Positions 17,203 through 25,771 of a stretch of 64,000 nucleotides of DNA are shown here, in pieces. The notes beneath the pieces are model-generated. The model was not told the DNA's origin and ran no database searches. It was given only the letters and a program-made list of their open reading frames with translations. The stretch lies in assembly GCF_037975215.1 (NCBI RefSeq), contig NZ_CP150239.1, positions 1,836,001 to 1,900,000 on the forward strand, written 5' to 3'. The translations under genes and the position numbers were made by a program. The stretch is from Solibacillus sp. FSL R5-0449. Its GTDB lineage: Bacteria; Bacillota; Bacilli; Bacillales_A; Planococcaceae. Each line of letters begins with the position of its first letter. The first letter of the stretch is position 1.

Positions 17203-17835
17203 TCAATTTTTAGTAGCTATGAATTGTAAAAACATTTCCCGAATTAGCTTTAACTGTTTTTTAGGATCTAATTTTACAGGTAGATCGGGGTCATGCTCGG
17301 TCAAATAGGATTCTACCGAAAAATAACTTATATTTTGTACAACTGTAAATACATACTCCGGAATATCAATACCTGCTCGTATTGATTTGTCTTCCATTCC
17401 TTTTACCGCAATAGAATACAAGGCATTGGCCATTTCCCTTCTAATATCTAGAAATTCCTTGTATTCGTACGTCTCTTCTGATATCGGTTTATATGCTTCG
17501 AACGCTTTAAAAAACTTCACAAATTGATGCTCCGGATCATCGATTAACTCAATATAGTAAGTTAATATCCGTTCAATTTGCTCATAAGCGGTAATTGGTT
17601 CATTTGCTATGTGCTTGATTGTTTTTGTCATATCTCTCGTTATTTCATTATTGATTGCTAAAACGAGCAATTCTTTATTCGCAAAATAACGATAAAATGT
17701 CGCAATACCAATCCCTACTTCATTTGCAACATCCTGCAGCTGAACTTGCTGAATGCCGCTTTTTAACATTAAAGCTTTTGCTGCCTGAATGATTTGTTCC
17801 CTGCGCTGTTGTTTTCTTTGTTCTCGAATACTCAA
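17203..17835 (-). CDS. TetR/AcrR family transcriptional regulator
   Basis: A 210-residue repressor with an N-terminal helix-turn-helix: RREQIIQAAKALMLKSG, then VQLQDVANEVGIGIATFYRYFANKELL, the standard TetR pattern, at about residues 10-58. The C-terminal ligand domain is variable. I take the TTG at 17835 (AGGGG 7 bases upstream); another TTG five codons earlier is possible. It sits just upstream of an SDR gene in the same direction with the 16-bp palindrome in between; the likely targets are the SDR and perhaps itself. The effector is unknown. Confidence 0.86.
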   Translation of the reverse strand: MSIREQRKQQRREQIIQAAKALMLKSGIQQVQLQDVANEVGIGIATFYRYFANKELLVLAINNEITRDMTKTIKHIANEPITAYEQIERILTYYIELIDDPEHQFVKFFKAFEAYKPISEETYEYKEFLDIRREMANALYSIAVKGMEDKSIRAGIDIPEYVFTVVQNISYFSVESYLTEHDPDLPVKLDPKKQLKLIREMFLQFIATKN

Positions 17836-17911
17836 TAGCTTTCCCCTCAATTTTACATATTATAGCTGTATTGTATCATGATTATATACAGTTAATTTAA
17901 TGGTCACGCTC

Positions 17912-17953
17912 AAAAAAATACACCGCAACAATTGGGTTCAATCGTTGCGGTGT
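17912..17953 (-). terminator. Intrinsic terminator after the rlmI operon
   Basis: ACACCGCAAC-ATTG and CAAT-GTTGCGGTGT form a near-perfect 15-bp stem, with seven T residues on the minus strand. Confidence 0.85.
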
Positions 17954-17958
17954 CAGTA

Positions 17959-18147
17959 TTAGCGTAAACGCTCCAAGTCCTGATAATCTTTCATATATGG
18001 ACCATTTTCTGCTACAGCTGAATGATACAGCGCTTTAACGGCGAAGTTTTTTTCCAGTCCCATTTCCGATTTCAGTTTCTTTAATTCATCATGCAGTTCG
18101 CGATGTTCGTTGATTAATTTCAGCATCGTTGTTTTATTGTATTTCAT
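17959..18147 (-). CDS. Small hypothetical protein downstream of rlmI
   Basis: A 62-residue, mostly helical, charged protein that I do not recognise (LKLINEHRELHDELKKLKSE followed by KALYHSAVAENGPYMKDYQDLERLR). The ribosome site CGGAGTG precedes the ATG, and the gene starts 15 bases after the rlmI stop and ends just before a strong terminator. It is therefore the last gene of the rlmI operon. It has no signal or membrane segment. Confidence 0.65.
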   Translation of the reverse strand: MKYNKTTMLKLINEHRELHDELKKLKSEMGLEKNFAVKALYHSAVAENGPYMKDYQDLERLR

Positions 18148-18162
18148 ATCATATCACTCCGA

Positions 18163-19359
18163 TTAGTTCATCACTTGAATGATGACTACTTTTAAATAAT
18201 TGAATTCCGGGAAGTTATGCGGCACCGTGAAATCTTCCGGTAGCTGGTGCTCTTCCAAAATTTTATAGCGTGCACCATAATCTTTAAACGCTTTGTCGAT
18301 GAATGTTTTGAACTTTTTCATATTAAAGCTTGCATTGTTTGTCGATGCGATAATCACGCCACCATTGTTTGTGATCGTTAACGCATCTTTAAGCAATTTC
18401 GGATAGTCTTTTGATGTACTGAATGTCATTTTTTTCGTACGGGCAAAACTTGGCGGATCCAGTACAACGACATCAAATTTCAAACCTTTTCTTGCGGCAT
18501 AGCTGAAATAGTCAAATACGTTCATCACTTTAATATCTTGTGATTCATAGTCAATTCCATTCACACTGAATTGCTCGATTGTTTTAGGCAAGCTGCGTTT
18601 TGCAAGATCGACACTCGTCGTACCAGATGCTCCGCCTAATGCAGCAGCAACAGAAAACGCTCCAGTGTATGAGAATGTATTCAGTACCGTCTTATCTGTC
18701 GAATAACGGTCACGTAATGCTTTACGTACATTCCGCTGATCCAGGAAAATTCCTGTCATTGCCCCATCATTCAAATCAACCGCAAAATTCATGCCGTTTT
18801 CCTGTACGATCAATGGAAATTCGCCTTTTTCACCTGAAACATAATCATCCTGATCAATATATTGACCATTTGTATTAAAGCGCAGTTTTTCATAAATCCC
18901 GCGTGTATTCACCGCCGCGTTCAATGCTTCATAAATATCATTACGGAATGAATAAATCCCTTCACTGTACCAGCTCACCATGTAAAAGCCGTTAAAGAAA
19001 TCAATTGTCAAACCGCCAATGCCGTCACCTTCGCCATTAAATACACGGAAAGCACTCGTATCATCCGAAGCAAAAAAGTCTGCGCGTTTTTCAGCAGCTT
19101 CATGGATTTTTTTCGTAAAGAACTTCACATCAATCAGCTCTTTTTCTTTACGAGTCAGCACCCAACCGATTCCTTTGTTTTGAATACCGTAATAGCCAGT
19201 TGCAATATAGCCCCCGCTTTTATCAACTAAGTGAAGAAGAGTACCTTCTTCAATCGTTACTTCCGGCATAATAACTGTATCTTTTAGAATTAATGGATTG
19301 CCGTTCGTCAAATCCTTAATCGCTTTACTATCTACTTGTAGTTCTGTTTTTTTTCTCAT
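18163..19359 (-). CDS. RlmI-like 23S rRNA (cytosine-5) methyltransferase
   Basis: A 398-residue class I SAM-dependent RNA methyltransferase. An N-terminal PUA domain (about residues 1-80; GYYGIQNKGIGWVLTR) is followed by the methyltransferase core: RVFNGEGDGIGGLTID, DLNDGAMTGIFLDQR, the SAM site LNTFSYTGAFSVAAALGGA (about 226-244) and the catalytic motif VVLDPPSFARTKK. This is the YwbD/RlmI arrangement. AAGGATGAA precedes the ATG. A small gene follows in the same operon. The modified base in this organism is inferred from the family. Confidence 0.88.
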   Translation of the reverse strand: MRKKTELQVDSKAIKDLTNGNPLILKDTVIMPEVTIEEGTLLHLVDKSGGYIATGYYGIQNKGIGWVLTRKEKELIDVKFFTKKIHEAAEKRADFFASDDTSAFRVFNGEGDGIGGLTIDFFNGFYMVSWYSEGIYSFRNDIYEALNAAVNTRGIYEKLRFNTNGQYIDQDDYVSGEKGEFPLIVQENGMNFAVDLNDGAMTGIFLDQRNVRKALRDRYSTDKTVLNTFSYTGAFSVAAALGGASGTTSVDLAKRSLPKTIEQFSVNGIDYESQDIKVMNVFDYFSYAARKGLKFDVVVLDPPSFARTKKMTFSTSKDYPKLLKDALTITNNGGVIIASTNNASFNMKKFKTFIDKAFKDYGARYKILEEHQLPEDFTVPHNFPEFNYLKVVIIQVMN

Positions 19360-19390
19360 GCTTTCATCCTTACTACTGTTTTTCGTTCAT

Positions 19391-19426
19391 AAAAAAGAGA
19401 GACTTGTTGTAAATACAAATCTCTCC
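19391..19426 (-). terminator. Terminator upstream of rlmI
   Basis: On the minus strand GAGAGATTTGT pairs with ACAAGTCTCTC and is followed by TTTTTTATG. It lies 30 bases before the rlmI ATG, so it ends a transcript from upstream or attenuates rlmI. Confidence 0.7.
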
Positions 19427-19539
19427 GTACACTATTAGTTTACTACGAATGCTTGCGAATAGCTACTCGCATGTTGAGTTGACGCTTACTATTATTGCTT
19501 TTTTATATTTATTAGGTTGGATGAACTCTCGTATACAGC

Positions 19540-19644
19540 CTACATATGAAGTGCTTGTTGCTTCGCATAGATTTCGGTTTCTAATCTTAAATCTCTGATT
19601 AAGGCATCATCCGCATTATCCTCTTGACGGAAAAAACTCCCCAT
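19540..19644 (-). CDS. Possible 34-residue peptide between two terminators
   Basis: An open frame with a charged, helical look (FRQEDNADDALIRDLRLETE) in a stretch between the terminator of the ABC-2 permease gene and another terminator before rlmI. Its ATG falls in the 3' arm of the first terminator and there is no visible ribosome site, so expression is doubtful. I include it because the composition is protein-like and the two flanking terminators imply a transcript. Confidence 0.22.
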   Translation of the reverse strand: MGSFFRQEDNADDALIRDLRLETEIYAKQQALHM

Positions 19645-19680
19645 AAAGCTGAACAGATTTTCTGTCCACAATATGGGGAG
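19631..19680 (-). terminator. Intrinsic terminator after yhaP
   Basis: CTCCCCAT pairs with ATGGGGAG around an inner GACAG/CTGTT(C) helix, followed by six T residues on the minus strand. Confidence 0.75.
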
Positions 19681-19693
19681 CCTATTTAAAAAG

Positions 19694-20926
19694 TTATGTT
19701 GTTACTTTAAATACCATTTTCATTTTTTCAATAATACCGCCTGATGAATATGTCAGTACACTTCGTTTGTAGAATGACAGACTCATGAAGTATAGCGTCA
19801 ACACCGTTGCAATCAATAGAACAAAGCTTATGATTGGTTCAATGGCACTCATATCCGTTGCCCCTAAACGCATCGGCATCACCATTCCCGAAGTAAACGG
19901 AATGTACGAGAATACTTTAATTAGCATTGTATCCGGGTTACCCATACCTGTCAGCATTACGTAGAATCCAACAAGTGTCAGCATCATTGCCGGCATCATT
20001 ACTTGCCCTGCCTCTTCAACTTTAGATACAAGTGAACCGAATAATGCGCCGATAATTAAATACATGAAAATTGTTAAGAATAAGAAACCGACGATATACA
20101 AGAAGTAGCTAATCGATAGTGAATTAAGCAGATCCGTTACAACTGACCATTTGTTTCCACCATCCGTGAAGCGAAGCAATAATAAAAGGACTCCGAATAA
20201 TATAACAAATTGTGTAAGTGCGACTAAAAATACACCGACAATTTTTGAACGGAAATGCACTTCAGGTTTCACGCTGACTAACAGCATTTCCAGAGCACGA
20301 GACCCTTTTTCCGAAGCAACATCTGTTGTAATCATCGATAAATACGATGCCACAAAAATATAAATGATAATTCCAATCGCATATGAAACCCAGACACCCG
20401 CCATTTTTTCTTCAGCAGATTTGCCATCATTGGCAGTTTCATTCAATGAATTCAACGTAATGACCGGTTCTGATGACAATAGTAACTGTTGCTGCTCCGG
20501 TGATAATTCCATTTGACTCATCGCATACAGCTGGCCTGCCTGACTTAGCGCACTTTGGAAATCTTGCTGGTCATTTAGCGGCAGCGGATCATATGATTCA
20601 ATTTTTGCCGCTAGTTTGCCATCTGCATCTGTTAATGTAAACGCCGCATAATAATCGCCGTCCTTCAATTTATCCGCGATATTGCCGGAATCAACATATA
20701 CATATTCCACATCATCGGTGTCCAGCAGTACTTGGGCGATATCAAAATCTGTTTCATTGACTACAGCAACCGTATCGGCATCCCCCGAGAAAATGAGGTC
20801 TTTGATTTCAGACCAGAACATAAACCCGCTTAATACTGCAAGATAAAGCAATGTTGTTAAAATAAAGGACTTTGAAGAAATTTTTTGTTTATATAATTTT
20901 TTTATAAGCACTTTAAATTTAGACAA
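19694..20926 (-). CDS. yhaP: ABC-2 type permease, NatB/YhaP-like
   Basis: A 410-residue membrane component of an ABC exporter. The TTG at 20926 has TAGGTG 6 bases upstream and gives the family-typical MSKFKVLIKKLYKQKISSKS beginning. Helix 1 (about residues 22-40) is followed by a large external domain (about 45-170) and six more helices. The motif EKGSRALEMLLVSVKP (about 215) and PMRLGATDM (about 350) are typical of NatB-like permeases. It overlaps the end of the ATPase gene by 8 bases, so translation is coupled. Sodium or drug export is inferred from family only. Confidence 0.85.
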   Translation of the reverse strand: MSKFKVLIKKLYKQKISSKSFILTTLLYLAVLSGFMFWSEIKDLIFSGDADTVAVVNETDFDIAQVLLDTDDVEYVYVDSGNIADKLKDGDYYAAFTLTDADGKLAAKIESYDPLPLNDQQDFQSALSQAGQLYAMSQMELSPEQQQLLLSSEPVITLNSLNETANDGKSAEEKMAGVWVSYAIGIIIYIFVASYLSMITTDVASEKGSRALEMLLVSVKPEVHFRSKIVGVFLVALTQFVILFGVLLLLLRFTDGGNKWSVVTDLLNSLSISYFLYIVGFLFLTIFMYLIIGALFGSLVSKVEEAGQVMMPAMMLTLVGFYVMLTGMGNPDTMLIKVFSYIPFTSGMVMPMRLGATDMSAIEPIISFVLLIATVLTLYFMSLSFYKRSVLTYSSGGIIEKMKMVFKVTT

Positions 20927-21821
20927 GGCCGGCACCTACTTTCTCTTTGAAAATTTCATGCAGCGATAAATAATCTAAGCTGAATTTTTCGATGTAATTG
21001 CCGTTTGACAGCAAGTCGAAAATTTCCGGTGCATACTTTTCATCCTCAAGTGTCAGTACCGCCTGTGAATCGCGTTCCATTTTGACATGATTCACACCTG
21101 GGTATCTACTTAATTCTTCGAAAGATTTATCAGTGCGTACTGTCAGTTTCGTTTTCCCGTACTGTTTTTTCAGGTCAAGCAGCGAGCCTGAAAACAGGGA
21201 TTCACCACGCTTTAGTAAACATAAGTGATCACAAAGCTCTTCAACATTATCCATTTGGTGACTCGAGAATAAAATCGTCATTCCTTGGTCGCGCAAATAG
21301 AGGATTGCATTTTTCAGCAGCTCCATATTCACCGGGTCCAGTCCACTAAACGGTTCATCAAGAATTAAAAATGCCGGTTTGTGAATAAAGCTGGCGATCA
21401 ATTGAACCTTTTGCTTATTCCCTTTTGATAAAGTTTCTGCTTTCACATGTCGTTTTTCTTCCAGGTCAAAGCGTTCAATCCAAAAATCGATATCTTTTTT
21501 CAGTTCGTTTTTATCCATTCCATGCAGCTCGCCGAAAAAGTAAAGTTGTTCTTCCACTTTCATTTGCGGAAAAATACCGCGCTCTTCAGGTAAATAACCT
21601 AAAAAATCACGGCTTACCGATTTAATCGGCTGCCCTTCCCATGTAATGGTACCTTCTGTTGTATCCTGTAAATCCAGAATCATTCGGAATGTAGTCGTTT
21701 TACCTGCACCATTTTGCCCGATCAAGCCAAATATTTCGCCTTTTTCAATTGTAAAGTTCAATCGGTTTACTGCAACGAAATCACGGTAGCGTTTCGTCAC
21801 ATCTTTCAGTTGTAACACCAT
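20919..21821 (-). CDS. yhaQ: ABC transporter ATPase, NatA/YhaQ-like
   Basis: A 300-residue ATPase with Walker A GQNGAGKTTTF (about residue 35), Q-loop LPEERGIFPQ, signature LSKGNKQKV (about 135) and Walker B FLILDEPFSGLDPVN. The EERG segment after the Q loop and the C-terminal accessory part (YFSLDYLSLHEIFKE-like end) are typical for NatA/YhaQ. It is the first gene of the two-gene operon with the permease. AGGAGGTACGCTC gives a good start. Confidence 0.88.
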   Translation of the reverse strand: MVLQLKDVTKRYRDFVAVNRLNFTIEKGEIFGLIGQNGAGKTTTFRMILDLQDTTEGTITWEGQPIKSVSRDFLGYLPEERGIFPQMKVEEQLYFFGELHGMDKNELKKDIDFWIERFDLEEKRHVKAETLSKGNKQKVQLIASFIHKPAFLILDEPFSGLDPVNMELLKNAILYLRDQGMTILFSSHQMDNVEELCDHLCLLKRGESLFSGSLLDLKKQYGKTKLTVRTDKSFEELSRYPGVNHVKMERDSQAVLTLEDEKYAPEIFDLLSNGNYIEKFSLDYLSLHEIFKEKVGAGLV

Positions 21822-21992
21822 GAGCGTACCTCCTGTTTGTAAGAACTTGCGAATTCCATTATATAGTAATTATTCCAATTATAAAATAAGTAAAAAATTA
21901 TGTAATAAGTAATGTTTATAAAAGTACTAAACAATTTCATTCGCCACTATGTTTATGTACGGAACAGAATAAGAAAAGATTCATTATTACGT

Positions 21993-22026
21993 AAAAAACT
22001 TAGTAAGGAATTCACCCATACTAAGT
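21993..22026 (-). terminator. Intrinsic terminator after the VOC gene
   Basis: ACTTAGTA pairs with TACTAAGT, followed by TTTTTT on the minus strand, just beyond the stop at 22038. Confidence 0.75.
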
Positions 22027-22037
22027 CCGTAAAGAAG

Positions 22038-22448
22038 TTATTTAAATTTTTCTTTAAAAGCAGGGCTCAGTTCGCTCCACACATCGAATTTATTTTTATC
22101 TAAATCATAAAAGACAAAATTCCTTCCGGCATGCCCGCGATCTTCAATCTCACCAACTTCTACACCGCTTTGCTGAAATTCTTTATGCAATTGTGCTAAA
22201 GCGTGTAATCCATCAACTTCAAATGTTATTGAAAAACGTTCGTTTCCATATTTATCTTTAAAATTGGCACTTTCATTTTCATTCGATTTCACGAGAAAAA
22301 AACTTTGATTTGCAAAGTTTAATATGGCTTTATCCGTGTCTTTGTAACTTAAAGCCGCTTCCAAGTTCTTTACATACCATTCAGCAGATTGTTCCACATC
22401 CGTTACCGGTATGTATGTTGTTCCGACTCTCACTAACTTTTCGCCCAT
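22038..22448 (-). CDS. VOC superfamily (glyoxalase/bleomycin-resistance fold) protein
   Basis: A 136-residue protein with the pattern of a single VOC module pair: TTYIPVTDVEQSAEWYVKNL at the start, ILNFANQSFFLVKS, and the C-terminal NFVFYDLDKNKFDVWSEL that ends most VOC domains. AAGGAGAAG precedes the ATG. The GyrI-like gene lies 21 bases upstream and the two form an operon. The substrate cannot be inferred. Confidence 0.82.
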   Translation of the reverse strand: MGEKLVRVGTTYIPVTDVEQSAEWYVKNLEAALSYKDTDKAILNFANQSFFLVKSNENESANFKDKYGNERFSITFEVDGLHALAQLHKEFQQSGVEVGEIEDRGHAGRNFVFYDLDKNKFDVWSELSPAFKEKFK

Positions 22449-22469
22449 TTTTCTTCTCCTTTTTAAGTT

Positions 22470-22913
22470 CTACGCAATGATTGGTAAATAGATTTCTACT
22501 TCTTCCCCTTCGTTGACAGGGTGATAAGTTTCGATAATATAAGAATCAAGATCTCTTTTATAACCTTGCGCTGTTCCCCAATTAAGCAAGCCTTCATGAA
22601 GTTTACCAAGTTCCATTATGTTGCCTCTAGTCGTAATATAATGGTTATCTGTCTCTAAATAATCCATTCCTGTCGGGATTTTGTTCACTCTCTCGCGAAC
22701 GATAAGTCCTACATAGAAATTGCCCGTCGTATGGCCGGCACTCTTTTTAGGCTCATACAATGCAATTTCACTTTCAGTCGGGAAGTCGATTTCACTCGAA
22801 CGGCTTAATAACTGTTTTGCAAGCAATGGTACTTCACTTCCAAAGTTTTCATACTCCCCACTACCCTTTAAGCCAACCAACTTGAATTCTTTTTTTATCA
22901 TTTTAAAAGTCAA
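22470..22913 (-). CDS. GyrI-like / effector-binding domain protein
   Basis: A 147-residue protein formed almost wholly of a GyrI-like small-molecule-binding fold (AraC-E bind family): IKKEFKLVGLKGSGEYENFG at the start, a central HTTGNFYVGLIVRE strand region and the terminal pattern YIIETYHPVNEGEEVEIYLPI. The TTG at 22913 is used because GAGGTG is 6 bases upstream, while the later ATG has none. It has no DNA-binding domain. Such stand-alone proteins bind or hydrolyse small toxic compounds. Co-transcribed with a VOC protein, which would fit a detoxification role. Confidence 0.8.
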   Translation of the reverse strand: MTFKMIKKEFKLVGLKGSGEYENFGSEVPLLAKQLLSRSSEIDFPTESEIALYEPKKSAGHTTGNFYVGLIVRERVNKIPTGMDYLETDNHYITTRGNIMELGKLHEGLLNWGTAQGYKRDLDSYIIETYHPVNEGEEVEIYLPIIA

Positions 22914-23048
22914 TTAAATCACCTCACTATTTACTATTTTTATTCACTATTTCAGCATTTTTCGGTTAAACTTGATTGCTTCAATTCAACCCCAAATGCA
23001 AAAGTTAAGTCTCCATAAATTTTACCATATTTTTCTATTAATACTAAA

Positions 23049-23087
23049 TAAAAATGGCTTAGTCCTTTTAATAAGAACTAAGCCATT
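23049..23087 (-). terminator. Intrinsic terminator after the SLH-amidase gene
   Basis: AATGGCTTAGT pairs with ACTAAGCCATT with a T run on the minus strand. Confidence 0.85.
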
Positions 23088-23109
23088 GAACAGCATATTT
23101 TATTATATT

Positions 23110-25002
23110 TTATTTTCTGTAGTAATCCACAATCCCGTTATAAATAGATTGTGCATAGATTTCTACATACTTGTCATTGATTAATTTTTTACGGTCTTCT
23201 GAATTTGAGATGAACCCAAGTTCTACCAATACAGAAGGAATGATCATATTGCGTGTCACATAATACTGCGCTTCTTTTACGCCACGGTTTTTCATGTTCG
23301 CATTGTTAACAATTTCAGTATTGATATATGTTGCCAGCTTTTTATCCTCTTGATACTGGTCACCCGTTGTAATGCTGTAGTACGTTTCAGTACCTTTTGC
23401 ACTTGTTGATGTCGCAGCATTTACGTGAATACTAACAAATACTTCACCGAATTTGCTTTTTGTAAAGTTCACACGCTCTTGTAATGTCGGGAATGTATCC
23501 CCTGAACGCGTTGTGAAAACTTTTGCGCCATTTGCTTCAAGCTTTTGTTTTACAAGATTGGAAACTTTTAAAACGATCGCTTTTTCCGTACTACCAGAGT
23601 TAACAGCACCTGGATCTTTACCACCGTGTCCTGGGTCTAAAATAATAATGCGGTCTTTAACAGGGCTGCCTTTTTCGTTCACTAGTTTAATGTACGATTT
23701 GTGCACATAGCCTGTATCTTTGCCCGCTGTCACTTTTGCCCAATAGCCATCAATGGAATGTACCGCAATTACTGATCCTTTTGATAACTTTTTAATTGTC
23801 GCGGATGACCCTGATGCCGATTTGCGCATGTTTAAACTCGAAACCGTTACTTTACCCGTTGTGCCGGATGTAACGACAGGATCGTTATTGCCGGAATCCG
23901 TTTCCGATGGTGGCGGATTCACATTTGAACTCCCTACAACCGTCGTGCTATTTTTTACAATATAGCCAGGAACTCCACCTACTGTTGTTAAATAATAACC
24001 GTCAATTTCTTTATAGACTGACAATGTTGAACCGGCAGAAATTTGTTTAATTTTTTTCGATGACGATGTCGGTTTGTAATAAAGATTTATAATTGTATTT
24101 GTCTTGACAGCTTTAATTGATGGTCCAATGGCACTGCCGTCTTGTTCAAGGAATTTGGCATATGATTTACTGATATAGCCGTAGTAGCCTTGATAAGAAA
24201 CCTTCAACCAATTACCTTCCACAGCATACACCGATAACTTACCGCCCGTATTTACTCGGCCAATCACTGAACTCGATGTATTCGGCTCTGTACGAACATT
24301 TAAGCCATCTGTTGTTACCGATACAAGACCAATTACTTGTGTCGTATCAACTGAATCAAGGTGTTCGGGTAAGGCTAGTCGGAATTTATCGCTTTTTGCT
24401 CTTGCGATAAATGACGCAAACTGTGCTCGTGTTACTGAGCTTTTTGGCATGTATTTGCCGTCACTACCTTTTGTAATCCCATTATAGTAGATTGCTTTAA
24501 TATACGGAGCATATGTATTCGAATTCGATACATCTGGGAAGTACACCGGCAAATCCTTATAGTCACTTGCATTTAAATTAAATGCAATCGATAATACGTG
24601 ACTCATTTCTTCACGAGACAAAGTGGCATTAGGAGAAAAATTCCCTGATGTTTTAGTAAATAATCCGAGTTGACGTGCACGTTCGATGTATGTCGATTGT
24701 TCTGTCCCGACTTTAACATCTGTGTACGAGGATTTACTTACTTTTAGTGGACTTTTACCTGCAGCAATGACTGCCATTTTCGCAGCTTGTGCACGTGTCA
24801 CACTCATGTTGGGTTTGTAGTACGTTTTGCCATTTTCTTGATATCCTTTAATTGCTCCAAGGCTAATTAAATACTGGATCTCGTCGTAAGTGGCATCGGT
24901 TGTCGCAACATCTGCAAATACTACCTTAGCTGATGTCGGTGTAACAGCTAGTGTACAAACGAGGAAGATTGCAACAACCAATGTAATCAGTTTTTGATTC
25001 AT
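23110..25002 (-). CDS. SLH- and SH3-domain N-acetylmuramoyl-L-alanine amidase
   Basis: A 630-residue secreted wall hydrolase that cleaves the muramoyl-L-alanine bond. Signal peptide 1-25 (ending TSA). Three S-layer homology domains fill about 28-210 (FADVATTDATYDEIQYL, TRAQAAKMAVIAAGK; TLSREEMSHVLSIAFN; SVTRAQFASFIARAK), anchoring it to secondary wall polymer. Three SH3b domains follow (about 222-285, 297-355, 385-442; LNVRTEPNTSSSVIG and LNMRKSASGSSATIKK). The amidase_3 domain (about 448-628) has zinc ligands in DPGHGGKDPGA, E near STEKAIVLK, VSIHVNA, and catalytic VLVELGFISN. Complete and monocistronic. Confidence 0.94.
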   Translation of the reverse strand: MNQKLITLVVAIFLVCTLAVTPTSAKVVFADVATTDATYDEIQYLISLGAIKGYQENGKTYYKPNMSVTRAQAAKMAVIAAGKSPLKVSKSSYTDVKVGTEQSTYIERARQLGLFTKTSGNFSPNATLSREEMSHVLSIAFNLNASDYKDLPVYFPDVSNSNTYAPYIKAIYYNGITKGSDGKYMPKSSVTRAQFASFIARAKSDKFRLALPEHLDSVDTTQVIGLVSVTTDGLNVRTEPNTSSSVIGRVNTGGKLSVYAVEGNWLKVSYQGYYGYISKSYAKFLEQDGSAIGPSIKAVKTNTIINLYYKPTSSSKKIKQISAGSTLSVYKEIDGYYLTTVGGVPGYIVKNSTTVVGSSNVNPPPSETDSGNNDPVVTSGTTGKVTVSSLNMRKSASGSSATIKKLSKGSVIAVHSIDGYWAKVTAGKDTGYVHKSYIKLVNEKGSPVKDRIIILDPGHGGKDPGAVNSGSTEKAIVLKVSNLVKQKLEANGAKVFTTRSGDTFPTLQERVNFTKSKFGEVFVSIHVNAATSTSAKGTETYYSITTGDQYQEDKKLATYINTEIVNNANMKNRGVKEAQYYVTRNMIIPSVLVELGFISNSEDRKKLINDKYVEIYAQSIYNGIVDYYRK

Positions 25003-25219
25003 TGTTCCCTATCCTTTCATAAGCTGTCCACCTCATTGTATAGTACAAAACCGGAAAAAAATAGAGGTAAATCCATATTTAATGTCAAAATCTTGTTACA
25101 GTCTAATTACAAAAAGATTACATTGTATAATAATTTTGGTTTAGCTCGCTGAAGTAAGGGGTAAATGTTCTGTTTAACATTGTTGACATAGAGGGAATTG
25201 TCGGGGTTCTTTAAAGGAC

Positions 25220-25268
25220 AAAAAAAGAGAATCCTGTTCGTAATATTTCGAACAAACGGATTCCTTTT
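25220..25268. terminator. Intrinsic terminator after the 78-residue gene
   Basis: GGAATCCG-TTGTTCG and CGAACAGGATTC form a long stem with a T run (CTCTTTTTTTG) on the minus strand; the plus strand is weaker. The rest of 25003-25303 has no gene that I can see. Confidence 0.75.
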
Positions 25269-25303
25269 AAATTTATAAAAATTTTGTGAACTGATAGGAT
25301 TTA

Positions 25304-25540
25304 CTAGAAATTGATTGAGAAATTTTTAGCGATTGTTCGAATTTCTTCAATTTTTTCCGGTTTTAAATATTCCAGCATTTTTGGAACAAACTGTTCAACG
25401 TCCTCTTTTGTAAATGTACCTTCATCCTGCTTTTTAAAATTCTCAGCTAGTAAAGCTTTTGCTTCCTCCATCTTATCCTCTTTTACTCGTTGTAAAATGA
25501 AGTTCGAAAACATTTCCTGCATATTTTTATCTATTTGCAT
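25304..25540 (-). CDS. Small hypothetical protein under a Fur-like box
   Basis: A 78-residue soluble, helical protein that I do not recognise (MFSNFILQRVKEDKMEEAKA, then KEDVEQFVPKMLEYLKPEKIEEI). The minus strand is chosen over the overlapping opposite frame because GGGAGG stands 7 bases before its ATG and a terminator follows its stop. A sequence close to the Bacillus Fur consensus lies 30-44 bases upstream, so iron regulation is likely. There are no cysteine or histidine clusters that would show metal binding. Confidence 0.65.
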   Translation of the reverse strand: MQIDKNMQEMFSNFILQRVKEDKMEEAKALLAENFKKQDEGTFTKEDVEQFVPKMLEYLKPEKIEEIRTIAKNFSINF

Positions 25541-25569
25541 AATAACTGCCTCCCTTTAACTATAATTTT

Positions 25570-25584
25570 TGATAATGATCATTA
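25570..25584. promoter_or_regulatory. Putative Fur box
   Basis: TGATAATGATCATTA matches the 7-1-7 consensus TGATAATNATTATCA at 12 of 14 defined positions. It lies between the divergent 78-residue gene (30 bases from its start) and, 188 bases away, the LysE-type gene. The closest gene is the more likely target. Confidence 0.5.
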
Positions 25585-25771
25585 CGTTAAAATTATAACA
25601 ATAAATCCAAAAAATAATCTATGTATTGATTATAAAAACTGGGTATTCCCCACCTTTAACCGAAGTGGATAGTATTCTTCAAAATAAATAATCTCCTTAG
25701 CCTATTACTAGTCCTAAAAAACCTTACCGTCGAATAAAATGCACAAATATCTAATTAATGGAGGACAGTTT

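Noticed and set aside
21912-22103. Plus-strand frame of 63 codons
   Set aside because: It runs through the terminator and the 3' end of the VOC gene and has no ribosome site.
25311-25559. Plus-strand frame of 82 codons
   Set aside because: Exactly antisense to the 78-residue gene, which has the ribosome site, Fur-like box and terminator on the other strand.
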